Assembly (NCBI GenBank): GCA_013334335.1
Contig: JAAXXR010000012.1
Coordinates: 1 to 44,789, forward strand
Reading direction: 5' to 3'
Length of the DNA: 44,789 bases
Source of the DNA: Chlorobiaceae bacterium
Lineage (GTDB): Bacteria; Bacteroidota; Chlorobiia; Chlorobiales; Chlorobiaceae
The notes under the pieces are model-generated. The model saw nothing but the letters and a program-made list of their open reading frames with translations, was not told the DNA's origin and did no database searches. The stretch's first letter is position 1; each line of letters starts with the position of its first letter. Shown piece by piece: positions 25,037 to 34,599 of this stretch. The translations under genes were made by a program, and so were the position numbers.

Positions 25037-25112
25037 TGGTGGACAGAGAGGGAGTCGAACCCCCGACACAAGGATTTTCAGTCCTTTGCTCTACCAACTG
25101 AGCTATCTGTCC
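25037..25112 (-). tRNA. tRNA-Phe (anticodon GAA)
   Basis: On the minus strand the acceptor GGACAGA (25112-25106) pairs with TCTGTCC (25047-25041), the D arm is GCTC-AGTTGGTA-GAGC, the anticodon stem AAGGA/TCCTT encloses CTGAAAA with GAA at positions 34-36, and the T arm contains GGTTCGACTCC. The discriminator A is followed by an encoded CCA, in contrast to the tRNA-Ala gene in this window. Confidence 0.97.
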
Positions 25113-25127
25113 AAATCGCGTGAGGCT

Positions 25128-25156
25128 AATATACGGATTTGCCCGTTACTTCAAAA
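25128..25156 (-). promoter_or_regulatory. Probable promoter of tRNA-Phe
   Basis: On the minus strand TTTTGA (25156-25151) and TATATT (25133-25128) are separated by 17 bases, and the -10 box is 15 bases before the tRNA-Phe 5' end. The -35 box is weak. Confidence 0.45.
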
Positions 25157-25221
25157 CAGAAAATGCGGAATTTGGCGGGTGGTTTTTCCGAAAGCAACGT
25201 CCGCAAGAACCCTTTTTTAGC

Positions 25222-25430
25222 AAAAACCCTGAGCACCGCCAGAGCCACTTCAGGCCACCGAAATGGCATGTCCCCGGCAGATACACCCGGGACGGGCTTC
25301 ACCGGAAAGACGTTGCCGTCAACTTGGACTGGCGGACCTTTGGCGCCTTGGGTCCCATGTTTAAACCGTGCGCCAACGCTCCCCAATTCAGGCCTTTCCG
25401 GAATTCCCTGTTGACGGTGGACTTCTGAGA
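25222..25430 (-). ncRNA. Possible structured RNA downstream of gltX
   Basis: The 338-base gap between gltX and tRNA-Phe has no convincing gene but several nested complementary segments. CCGTCAAC (25316-25323) pairs with GTTGACGG (25410-25417); inside them TTGGCGC (25340-25346) pairs with GCGCCAA (25370-25376). Read on the minus strand there follow GACG-GCAA-CGTC with a GNRA loop (25309-25320, alternative to part of the long stem), TCCCGG/CCGGGG (25292-25272), and CCTGA/TCAGG (25254-25228) followed by GTTTTT, which looks like a terminator. Length of about 200 bases would suit a 6S-like or other regulatory RNA. I cannot match it to a known family. Confidence 0.35.
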
Positions 25431-25450
25431 CCACCTCCTCACGGAACGGT

Positions 25451-26959
25451 TCAGCTCCCCTGGCCGATACGATCGATGCCACGCACAATGCGACGCAGCA
25501 CGGTTTCCTTTCCGAGCACTTCGAGCATATGGTAGAGGCTCGGCCCGAAACTCACGCCAGAAGCCACGATCCTGAGCGGATGGATGAGCAGCGCCGGCTT
25601 CAGGCCTTTCGGTACGACAAACGCCTTGAGGGCCTCCTCGATCGATTCGGCAGTGAACTCCCCGCACGACTCGAGCACGGTGGCAAACTCCTGGAGCAAG
25701 GCGGGAATTTCGGATGTCCAGCGTTTCTGAACGGCTTCCGGCTCGTAGCTCTCAGGTTCAAAGAAGAAATAGCTGCTGAAGGTCACGAACTCGTGTTCGT
25801 AATTCACCCGCTCCCGCATGAGATCCACAACCTTGCCGAGATAGGCGTCAGAGGTGATGAGCGGTTCGGGCATTTCGAAAGGGCGCCCCTTCAGCTCTTC
25901 GAGCAGGAGTGGCTTGATGTTCGAAACGATCTGAGCCACCGGCCGGGTCTTGATGTACTGCTTCTCAAGCCAGTTGAGCTTCTCGACGTTGAACACGGCG
26001 CCGGCGCGGCCGACCCGTTCAAGGGAGAACTTCTGGATGAGCTCGTTCATGCTGAACACCTCCTGCTCGCTTCCCTCGCCCTCGTTCCACCCGAGCAGTG
26101 CGACGAAGTTGACGATGGCTTCGCTGCTGAATCCCTTGCGGATATAATCCTCGACGGCCACATCGCCCTGACGCTTGCTGAGCTTTGATCGGTCGGCATT
26201 CAGGAGCAGGGGGAGATGGGCGAATTTCGGTGGTTCCCAACCGAAAAACTCGTAAAGGAGCAGGTGCTTCGGCATCGACGGCAGCCACTCTTCGCCCCTG
26301 ATGATGTGGGTGAACTCCATCAGATGGTCATCGATGACGCTGGCGAAATGATAGGTCGGAAATCCGTCGGATTTCATCAGCACCTGATCGTCGATCGTGG
26401 CGGAGTCGAACTCGATGGGGCCACGGATGAGATCCTCGAACCAGACCGAGACATAATCGGGCACCTTCATCCTGACGACATAGGGCGCGCCCTCTTCCAT
26501 TTTTTTCCTGACTTCGGAAGACGGCATGTTTCCCCCCATCTCCTCAGGCAGCCACTTGCGGTTGTATTTCGGCTGCAACCCCTGCTTCAACTGGAGCTGC
26601 CGGTTCTCCTCGAGCTCCTCGGCAGTCGAAAAACAGTAATATGCGTTCCGCTCTTCAAGCAGTTGCATGCAGTAATCGCGATAGATCGACAGGCGTTGCG
26701 ACTGGACATAGGGTCCGTAGTTGCCTCCTCGCACCGGGCTCTCGTCAGCGACAATGCCGGCCCACTCCAGGGAACTGATGAGGTTCTTCTCCGCGTCCTC
26801 CACCCTTCTGCTCTGGTCGGTATCCTCGATCCTGATGACGAAGTCGCCATTCATCTTCTTTGCAAACAGGTAGTTGTAGAGCGCGGTACGCAAACCACCC
26901 ACATGAAGGTATCCCGTTGGAGATGGAGCAAATCTCGTTCTAACCCGTTGACCGGCCAT
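25451..26959 (-). CDS. gltX: Glutamyl-tRNA synthetase
   Basis: A 502-residue class I synthetase that charges tRNA-Glu. In green sulfur bacteria the product also feeds the C5 pathway to tetrapyrroles, and so to heme and bacteriochlorophyll. [20 protein letters not shown] holds the HIGH motif as H-V-G-G, typical of GluRS, and [12 protein letters not shown] is the KMSKS loop. RIEDTDQSR and [16 protein letters not shown] are further family blocks. The C-terminal third is the helical anticodon-binding domain of the bacterial type. Length is normal (470-510). The ATG at 26959 starts eight residues before the catalytic strand. It is monocistronic as far as I can see. Confidence 0.97.
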   Translation of the reverse strand: MAGQRVRTRFAPSPTGYLHVGGLRTALYNYLFAKKMNGDFVIRIEDTDQSRRVEDAEKNLISSLEWAGIVADESPVRGGNYGPYVQSQRLSIYRDYCMQLLEERNAYYCFSTAEELEENRQLQLKQGLQPKYNRKWLPEEMGGNMPSSEVRKKMEEGAPYVVRMKVPDYVSVWFEDLIRGPIEFDSATIDDQVLMKSDGFPTYHFASVIDDHLMEFTHIIRGEEWLPSMPKHLLLYEFFGWEPPKFAHLPLLLNADRSKLSKRQGDVAVEDYIRKGFSSEAIVNFVALLGWNEGEGSEQEVFSMNELIQKFSLERVGRAGAVFNVEKLNWLEKQYIKTRPVAQIVSNIKPLLLEELKGRPFEMPEPLITSDAYLGKVVDLMRERVNYEHEFVTFSSYFFFEPESYEPEAVQKRWTSEIPALLQEFATVLESCGEFTAESIEEALKAFVVPKGLKPALLIHPLRIVASGVSFGPSLYHMLEVLGKETVLRRIVRGIDRIGQGS

Positions 26960-27141
26960 GGCAAAAAAAATCCCGTTAAGTTTTTACGACGCTTTCGATG
27001 CGTTTGATCGCATGGAATTTAAAAAAATCTCCCTGCATTTGGTAACCGCAAGATATAAAAGATAAAAGGGCCGTAGGTCACGAATTCGCCCATCCGGGAC
27101 CGATGCAAAAGGCAATGCAAAAAGACGCGAACATAAACTAT

Positions 27142-27170
27142 TTGGTTTCCACGGAAGTTTTAGTTTTAAT
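27142..27170 (+). promoter_or_regulatory. Possible promoter of ftsH
   Basis: TTGGTT (27142-27147) and TTTAAT (27165-27170) are 17 bases apart. If used, transcription would start near 27177, which favours the ATG at 27218 over the one at 27179 as the ftsH start. Confidence 0.3.
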
Positions 27171-27217
27171 TACTTTTAATGTCACAAGTTATCTGGCATC
27201 AACCGAACCACCTCCCG

Positions 27218-29203
<1,986 letters not shown>

Positions 29204-29219
29204 ACCGGGAAAAGTAACC

Positions 29220-29582
29220 ATGCAGACTGTCTACCTGTTGGTCATCGGAATAGCCGCCGGCATACTCTCGGGGATGTTCGGTGTTGGCGGGGGCGTGATC
29301 ATTGTCCCGGCGCTGGTGCTGCTCTTCGGCATGAACCAGCAGAGCGCGAGCGCCACCTCGCTGATTGCCCTGCTGCTCCCCGTCGGCCTGCTCGGGGTTT
29401 TCGAGTACTACCGGCTCGGCAAGATCTCGGTCGACCACCTATGGCTCGGACTTACCATAGCCGTTGGACTGTTTGCCGGTGCGTTCTTCGGCGCAAAAAT
29501 CGCAATTGTCATGTCGAGCGACATGCTTCGCAGGGCTTTCGCTGTTTTTCTCGTTATCGTCGCAATCCGACTCTGGCTTTGA
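29220..29582 (+). CDS. Half-size TSUP (TauE/SafE) family permease
   Basis: A 120-residue membrane protein with about four helices. The N-terminal GIAAGILSGMFGVGGGVIIVP is the TSUP repeat signature (G-x-G-G-G-x-I-x-V-P), and ASATSLIALLLP follows as in that family. Full TSUP transporters have two such repeats and 240-260 residues, so this is one repeat only; a functional unit would need a homodimer or another partner. Family members move sulfite, sulfoacetate, taurine-related compounds or other organic anions, and the substrate cannot be inferred here. A sulfur-compound role would fit a green sulfur bacterium but is speculation. It starts 16 bases after ftsH, probably cotranscribed. Confidence 0.82.
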   Translation: MQTVYLLVIGIAAGILSGMFGVGGGVIIVPALVLLFGMNQQSASATSLIALLLPVGLLGVFEYYRLGKISVDHLWLGLTIAVGLFAGAFFGAKIAIVMSSDMLRRAFAVFLVIVAIRLWL

Positions 29583-29621
29583 ACTGTTGTCGTCATCCCT
29601 TCAACCAAAGCATACACTACT

Positions 29622-29924
29622 ATGGGACAAACTACCACAAAAGCTGACCTGGTGAACGTGATTGCCCAGCGGACGGGTCTGACCAAGAATGAAACCGAAG
29701 CGGTCGTTGATTGCCTGTTCGAAAGCATCATCGACTCGCTCAAATCGGGAAAAAGAATCGAAATACGGGGATTCGGATCATTCAACATCCGTTACAAGAA
29801 TCTACGGCAGGCCAGAAACCCGCGCACCGGTGAAAAGGTGACGGTCAGCCCGAAAAACGTTCCGACGTTCAAGATCTCGAAGGAGTTCAAGCATGCCGTG
29901 AGCGAAAGCCTGAAAATCTCGTGA
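29622..29924 (+). CDS. HU/IHF-family DNA-binding protein
   Basis: A 100-residue nucleoid protein of the HU/IHF fold that bends DNA as a dimer. TKADLVNVIAQRTGLTKNE is the helical dimerisation part, IEIRGFGSFNIRYK the beta sheet, and ARNPRTGEKV the tip of the DNA-binding arm with the conserved R-N-P proline that intercalates. The C-terminal helix contains KISKEFKHAV. The GFGSF plus RNPRTGE pattern and the slightly long N-terminus are closer to IHF-beta than to HU-alpha, but I would not separate the two by eye. It begins 39 bases after the TSUP gene, so ftsH-TSUP-HU may be one unit. Confidence 0.93.
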   Translation: MGQTTTKADLVNVIAQRTGLTKNETEAVVDCLFESIIDSLKSGKRIEIRGFGSFNIRYKNLRQARNPRTGEKVTVSPKNVPTFKISKEFKHAVSESLKIS

Positions 29925-30000
29925 GTTTCGCCATTCGAGGAGCTTTGCCGGCATCTGTACGGCGTCTCCCCCAGCGGTTACACTCCGATGGACCTGAAGC

Positions 30001-30015
30001 CCCCTGCGTCAGGGG
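30001..30015. terminator. Short GC-rich hairpin between convergent genes
   Basis: CCCCTG-CGT-CAGGGG is a perfect 6-base-pair stem with a 3-base loop, between the HU/IHF-type gene and the unknown gene on the opposite strand. There is no T-tract; its role as terminator is a guess. Confidence 0.3.
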
Positions 30016-30036
30016 CAACGAGGGTTTCACTCCGGT

Positions 30037-30426
30037 TCAAAGCTGAAAGGGATCGTCGATAAGCTCGAAAGAGATCTCTTTTTCATGCGCCGAAAAAACG
30101 ATACGGATATAGTGTCGATGCTCCTGCACGAACAGGTCGTTAGCCTTTTCCACCGCGTACAGCAGGACGTGCCCCTTGCCGTTGCCGAATTCTCGGGCAA
30201 GGTCCCGATATCGGCGAAGGACGATGTTTGTCCATGAGGCACCTTCGCGAACAGCCACTTCCCCGTTGCCTTCGCATAAATCCACAATCACCTCGGGCGA
30301 GGAGAGAAATGACATCTCCTTGCCGGCCCAGATGCTGAGAAGGTCAAGCCGGAAAGGCAGAAACATCGAGTTCCCGAAGACCAGCCCCTGGGCGCCCTTG
30401 TCGATCGCATCGATGAATCCGGTCAT
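30037..30426 (-). CDS. Conserved-looking protein of unknown function, 129 aa
   Basis: I do not recognise this soluble protein. It has mixed alpha/beta character: an N-terminal hydrophobic strand-like segment (AQGLVFGNSMFLPFRLDLL), a central acidic part ending in NGEVAVREGASW, an arginine-rich helix (IVLRRYRDLAREFG), and a C-terminal beta-rich stretch (HYIRIVFSAHEKEISFELI). There is one cysteine, and no signal peptide or membrane helix. It is the last gene of the minus-strand run mtaB-apt-nhaD, starting 12 bases after nhaD, which supports it being real and coexpressed. Confidence 0.7.
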   Translation of the reverse strand: MTGFIDAIDKGAQGLVFGNSMFLPFRLDLLSIWAGKEMSFLSSPEVIVDLCEGNGEVAVREGASWTNIVLRRYRDLAREFGNGKGHVLLYAVEKANDLFVQEHRHYIRIVFSAHEKEISFELIDDPFQL

Positions 30427-30438
30427 AATCCACAGCGT

Positions 30439-31893
30439 CTAAAAGTTGAAGAGGAAGAACCAGAGTGCCGCAAAAAGCGGCAGCAGCACCGGAATCGAGT
30501 ATTTATACACGTACTCGATAAAATCCGGCACCTTTGTGCCCGTCTGGGCAGCGATATTCTTGACCATGAAGTTCGGCGCGTTGCCGATGTAGGTCAACGC
30601 TCCGAAAAACACGGATGCGACTGAAATTGCCGCCAGATAGACGCCGGAAGCAACATCTCCGGACACCGGGGAGGGCATGCCGAGGGCAAAACGCCTGACA
30701 TGCTCAACGTTTCCGGCATCAAGGCCGAATTTGCCCGTGGCCCCGGCCAGAAAGTTGAGATAGGTCGGCGCATTGTCGAGAACACCCGACAGGAACCCGG
30801 TGGACCAGAAAAACTTCGAGACGGTGAATTCGGCAGCATGGCTGTGCGCCCAGGCCCCGATCAGCTCCAGGGCCGGGAGCATGGTCGCGAAAATCCCGAT
30901 GAACAGAAAGGCCACCTCCCTTATCGGCTCGAAATTGAACTCATTACCCTTCAAGGCTACCCTGTCGGCCGTCCTGTAGGCGACCAGCGCCACGAGCGCC
31001 ATGATCACCTCCCTGATGCCGAACGGTACATGAAGCAGCCGCTGGAGGCTCGGGAAACCTGGAATCACGGCCGGATCGAGAAAGATGGAGATGATGATGA
31101 TGGCCAGCCAGACGAAGTTCCTCGAACCGGTCAGCTCGATGCGACCCGAAAGCGGCTTCTCTTCCACCGGCTTGCCAGTCAGGGTATCGAAAGCCATGAA
31201 GATCAGGCAGAGTGCAACGACCGTCATCAGCCATGGTATCCAGAGGTGCTGGATCACCCAGAAAAACGGCACCCCCCGGAGATAGCCGAGAAACAGCGGC
31301 GGATCGCCAACCGGAGTGAGCCCCCCGCCGATATTACTGATGATGAAAATGAAAAAAACGACGTGAAAGGGCTTGATGCGACCTTCGTTCATTCTCAGGT
31401 AGGGGCGGATGAGCAGCATGGAGGCCCCAGTCGTGCCGACAAAATTTGACAGGACCGCTCCGAAAAACAGCAGCAGGGTATTGACTAACGGGGAGCCTCG
31501 CCGCTCGACCCTGATGAGGATACCGCCGGAAACGATAAACAGCGAAGCGATCAGGGCAATAAAGGAGAGGTACTCTTCGAGCGTATGGCCGAGCAGGCGC
31601 CAACCGCCGTCGACCATGAGCGCATACCATACGGCTACCACTGAGCCGAGAATCATCGAAACCTTGCGGTAGTGATGCTCCCAGAACCTCGGATAGAGCA
31701 ACGGCCCTGTGGCGATCATCACGAGAAGCACCACGAATGGTGCGACAAGCCAGACAGGTGGCACCATTGCGGCATTCGCACCTGTTTCCGATGCGCATGC
31801 CGGTACTGGCGTCATACAGGCCAGCACCAGCGCGGGCATCAGGAACAGTTGCCAGCCGTACCGGCGATCTCCTGATGCCCGCATGGTCTCCAC
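30439..31893 (-). CDS. NhaD-type sodium/proton antiporter (ion transporter superfamily)
   Basis: A 484-residue polytopic membrane protein with about 12-13 helices. Characteristic blocks are NFVGTTGASMLLIRPYLR, ISNIGGGLTPVGDPPLFLGY and SGVLDNAPTYLNFLAG, as in NhaD-type Na+/H+ antiporters of the ion transporter superfamily; the paired Thr/Asp-Asn motifs sit in the two re-entrant regions. The exact ion is inference. The N-terminus has a hydrophobic segment ending in PACASE, which could be a signal peptide or the first helix. Start: GTG at 31893 with AAGGGG upstream, or ATG at 31884. It follows apt by 5 bases. Confidence 0.85.
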   Translation of the reverse strand: METMRASGDRRYGWQLFLMPALVLACMTPVPACASETGANAAMVPPVWLVAPFVVLLVMIATGPLLYPRFWEHHYRKVSMILGSVVAVWYALMVDGGWRLLGHTLEEYLSFIALIASLFIVSGGILIRVERRGSPLVNTLLLFFGAVLSNFVGTTGASMLLIRPYLRMNEGRIKPFHVVFFIFIISNIGGGLTPVGDPPLFLGYLRGVPFFWVIQHLWIPWLMTVVALCLIFMAFDTLTGKPVEEKPLSGRIELTGSRNFVWLAIIIISIFLDPAVIPGFPSLQRLLHVPFGIREVIMALVALVAYRTADRVALKGNEFNFEPIREVAFLFIGIFATMLPALELIGAWAHSHAAEFTVSKFFWSTGFLSGVLDNAPTYLNFLAGATGKFGLDAGNVEHVRRFALGMPSPVSGDVASGVYLAAISVASVFFGALTYIGNAPNFMVKNIAAQTGTKVPDFIEYVYKYSIPVLLPLFAALWFFLFNF

Positions 31894-31898
31894 CGCGG

Positions 31899-32432
31899 TC
31901 AGTCCCCTTCGAATTCGGTCACCGAATACATGGTGTAGCCCTTTTCAAGGATCCGCTTCTCACCACCGACATCGGGAAGGTTGACGATGAAAGCCATGCC
32001 CGCAACCTCTCCGCCGACTTTCTCGACGAGGGCTGCCGCAGCCAGAGCCGTTCCACCAGTGGCAAGCAGGTCATCGACCAGAAGCACCTTCTGGCCCGTG
32101 CCAATGGAGTCGGTGTGCATTTCGATGGTGTCGCTGCCATACTCGAGCTCATACTCAAGGGCAACCGTGTCCGCCGGCAGTTTGCCCGGCTTCCTGACCG
32201 GCACGAAACCCTTGCCGAGCGTGTAGGCCAGCGCGCCGCCAAGAATGAAACCACGGGCCTCGATGCCGACGATCGTATCGAACTCCAACCCCGCTGAGAG
32301 GTAATGCTGGGTCATGGTGTCGATCACCATGCGGAAGCCAACCGGGTCCTTGATGAGTGTCGTAATGTCTCGGAACATGATCCCTTTCTTGGGGTAGTCG
32401 GGCACCGTACGGATCCTGGACTTGATGGGCAT
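31899..32432 (-). CDS. apt: Adenine phosphoribosyltransferase
   Basis: A 177-residue type I phosphoribosyltransferase that salvages adenine to AMP using PRPP. The N-terminal IRTVPDYPKKGIMFRDIT is the Apt signature, GIEARGFILGGALAY follows, and VLLVDDLLATGGTALAAA is the PRPP-binding loop with the two acidic residues. Length is the family standard (about 170-180). It lies 48 bases downstream of mtaB and 5 bases upstream of nhaD on the minus strand. Together with purN and purF it is the third purine-related enzyme in the window. Confidence 0.97.
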   Translation of the reverse strand: MPIKSRIRTVPDYPKKGIMFRDITTLIKDPVGFRMVIDTMTQHYLSAGLEFDTIVGIEARGFILGGALAYTLGKGFVPVRKPGKLPADTVALEYELEYGSDTIEMHTDSIGTGQKVLLVDDLLATGGTALAAAALVEKVGGEVAGMAFIVNLPDVGGEKRILEKGYTMYSVTEFEGD

Positions 32433-32480
32433 GACAATTGGTATTGGTGTTGACGGAAACTGCTGCCGAATGGAAAAAAT

Positions 32481-33833
32481 TCAAGATAACAGTCTGCCTG
32501 TCAAATGCAAATCCTCTCCCACCCCATCGACGAGCACCTCATGCACGGACCCTCTCATCGCATCCGGGGTGGCGTCTGGATCGAGGTCGACATCCACTCT
32601 CAGATAGTTCTCACTGTAGCCACTCCATCGAACAGTTCCGTCGGGGTTGCCGACCCCCTCCTCGAACAGGACGCGCAGGCTCCTGCCGACAGACAACGAC
32701 GCGAAGTTCTGTTCAAGCCGCCTGGCCAGTCCCGCAAGCCTCGATGCCCTCGAAGCTGCCTCTGCGTGGGGCACCGTCCGGAGCTCCCGTCTGGCAACCT
32801 GCCGGGACAGGGTCGTGCCGGGACGCACCGAGCAGGTAAACACATGCAGGTAAGCTGTCGGCAGTGATTCAAGGAACCGGTACATTTCATCGAACTCCTG
32901 CGCTCCCTCACCCGGATAACCGGTCATGACATCCGCGCCTATGCCGCATCCCGGAATGGCCTCAACCGCCTGGATGAAGCGCTTACGGTACGTTGCGGTA
33001 TCATAGTGGCGCCCCATGGACTTCAGGATGCGGTCAGACCCGCTCTGCAGCGGAAGGTGGAAATGGGGCATGATTTTCCCGGATGCGGCAACCGTACCGA
33101 TCAGATCAAGGTCGAGCAGGTCCGGTTCGACCGATCCGATACGGATCCGGCTGACATCGACCTGTTCGAGCCTCCTGAGCAGATCCGGAAATCTGGTCTG
33201 TCCATCCCGGTAATCCGCGATATTCACCCCGGTCAGCACAATTTCGCGATAACCGGCCCCGGCGATTCCGGCCGCGCGCTCCAGCACCACATCGAGCGGC
33301 ACTGAGCGTGATCGCCCCCGGATGTTGGGAATGGTGCAGTAGGAGCACCCGTGGCTGCATCCGTCCTGGATTTTCAGGAACGCCCTCGTCCGTCCCTTGT
33401 CGGGCCGACAGAGCATCGAACTTCCCGGCAGGGCAACATCGAGATCCCGGACCGGAGAGACCACGACCAGCGGGGCCAGCCCCGGACTTCCAGCCTCGCC
33501 GGTATAATGTGCCAGCTCGAATTTGTCCGTCGTACCAAGTACGAGCGAGACGCCGTCGATACCGGCAACTCTTCCGGGATCAAGTTGGGCATAGCATCCG
33601 ATAACCGCTATCCGGCTTCCCGGATTCTTCCTGATGATCTTCCGTATCTGCTGTCTCGACTTCTGCTCGGCCTGTCCGGTAACGGCGCAGGTATGCACGA
33701 TGAAGAGGTCGGCGCGATCTCCGGGCTCTGCCAGTTGCCACCCCTCCTGGAGCAGCATATCGAGAATGGCGGAGGTTTCTGCATAGTTAAGCTTGCATCC
33801 GAGCGTAACCGCGGTGACGCTTTTTTGTTTCAT
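32481..33833 (-). CDS. mtaB: tRNA (t6A37) methylthiotransferase MtaB
   Basis: A 450-residue radical SAM enzyme that converts t6A37 to ms2t6A37 in ANN-decoding tRNAs. The N-terminal UPF0004 domain starts VTLGCKLNYAETSAI (Cys ligand 1), with further cysteines in VHTCAVTGQAEQKSRQ and IGCYAQLDP that bind the auxiliary [4Fe-4S] cluster. The radical SAM core has CSHGCSYCTIP (Cx3Cx2C). A TRAM-like C-terminal domain ends the protein. The KLNYAET text and INGx-less VTGQA block distinguish MtaB from MiaB. The ATG at 33833 is chosen; a GTG three codons upstream is also open. It heads the run mtaB-apt-nhaD-unknown. Confidence 0.93.
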   Translation of the reverse strand: MKQKSVTAVTLGCKLNYAETSAILDMLLQEGWQLAEPGDRADLFIVHTCAVTGQAEQKSRQQIRKIIRKNPGSRIAVIGCYAQLDPGRVAGIDGVSLVLGTTDKFELAHYTGEAGSPGLAPLVVVSPVRDLDVALPGSSMLCRPDKGRTRAFLKIQDGCSHGCSYCTIPNIRGRSRSVPLDVVLERAAGIAGAGYREIVLTGVNIADYRDGQTRFPDLLRRLEQVDVSRIRIGSVEPDLLDLDLIGTVAASGKIMPHFHLPLQSGSDRILKSMGRHYDTATYRKRFIQAVEAIPGCGIGADVMTGYPGEGAQEFDEMYRFLESLPTAYLHVFTCSVRPGTTLSRQVARRELRTVPHAEAASRASRLAGLARRLEQNFASLSVGRSLRVLFEEGVGNPDGTVRWSGYSENYLRVDVDLDPDATPDAMRGSVHEVLVDGVGEDLHLTGRLLS

Positions 33834-34058
33834 TCCATTCACTGTTCACTTCATTGCCATAACGATGTTTTTCTATAATCCCTCAGACGAAACCGCTTCA
33901 TATGTACATATATTTTTCCTATACCATCGCAAGGAATCAGCCGATACTGCCGCCATTTTTATTATTGTATTAATCGGTTTGATCATATTATATTATTCCA
34001 AAGAGTATGCATTAAAAAAAACGGCATCTCTTTCACTTAAAGTAAAAGATACATTACC

Positions 34059-34505
34059 ATGAGCACAAAAACTTCACCGGACAAATTCGATCTTTACGTT
34101 CTGAATGTCGATGATTTCAAGGCACTGAACAAAGAAAAAAACGAACTTAAGGAAAAAATCGCCGCATTGCGCCTCGAACTCGAGGAAAAGATCCGTCCGT
34201 ACGAGGCCGAACTGAACACCATTATCCGCAAACTTGAGCTCAACCTCGCAAGAATCGAAGGTACGCCAGCCGCAAAGCCCGGTGTCGCCAAGTTCGGTCG
34301 CGGCAAGCTCGGCGCATCGATCAAAAGCCTCCTCCAGGCGAACCCCGACAAGGAGTTCAAGCCCAAGGAGATTGCCGCCGCCCTGCAGACCAAGGGGACC
34401 GCGGTCAGCCTCTGGTTCAACAAGTACGGAAACAACGATCCTGAAATCGACAGGGTTCCCGTTGGGGAAGGCGGCAAGCGCTTCGTCTACAAGATCAAAC
34501 GCTGA
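34059..34505 (+). CDS. Coiled-coil plus winged-helix-like protein of unknown function
   Basis: A 148-residue soluble protein. Residues about 18-68 form a strongly charged heptad-like helix (KALNKEKNELKEKIAALRLE and following), likely a coiled coil. A Lys/Gly-rich linker (KPGVAKFGRGKLGAS) leads to a C-terminal module, IKSLLQANPDKEFKPKEIAA, then ALQTKGTAVSLWF, which has the helix pattern of a small winged helix-turn-helix and ends in a basic wing (GGKRFVYKIKR). I infer a small DNA- or RNA-binding, oligomeric regulator. The 216 bases upstream (33843-34058) are AT-rich and likely hold promoters for this gene and the divergent mtaB. A strong bidirectional terminator follows. Confidence 0.75.
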   Translation: MSTKTSPDKFDLYVLNVDDFKALNKEKNELKEKIAALRLELEEKIRPYEAELNTIIRKLELNLARIEGTPAAKPGVAKFGRGKLGASIKSLLQANPDKEFKPKEIAAALQTKGTAVSLWFNKYGNNDPEIDRVPVGEGGKRFVYKIKR

Positions 34506-34530
34506 TCAAAACACACCCTATCCGCAAAGT

Positions 34531-34562
34531 AAAAAAGGCTGCCCGGGAAGGCAGCCTTTTTT
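34531..34562. terminator. Strong bidirectional terminator
   Basis: AAAAAAGGCTGCC (34531-34543) and GGCAGCCTTTTTT (34550-34562) form a perfect 13-base-pair stem with a 6-base loop CGGGAA, with T runs on both strands, between the convergent coiled-coil gene and rodA. Confidence 0.95.
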
Positions 34563-34599
34563 TTACATCACTGTTTTATCACCGCATATCGCCCTGAAA

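Noticed and set aside
25385-25417. AACAGGGAA text resembling part of a cobalamin riboswitch
   Set aside because: The B12 box and the other conserved blocks are missing, and no B12-related gene follows on that strand.
25126-25488. A 120-codon minus-strand frame overlapping the gltX end
   Set aside because: It overlaps the gltX 3' end, the tRNA-Phe promoter and the hairpins, with no domain; the region looks more like RNA than protein.
33793-34062. An 89-codon plus-strand frame with a hydrophobic stretch upstream of 34059
   Set aside because: It begins inside the mtaB N-terminus on the other strand and lies mainly in AT-rich promoter-like DNA; no start signal supports it.
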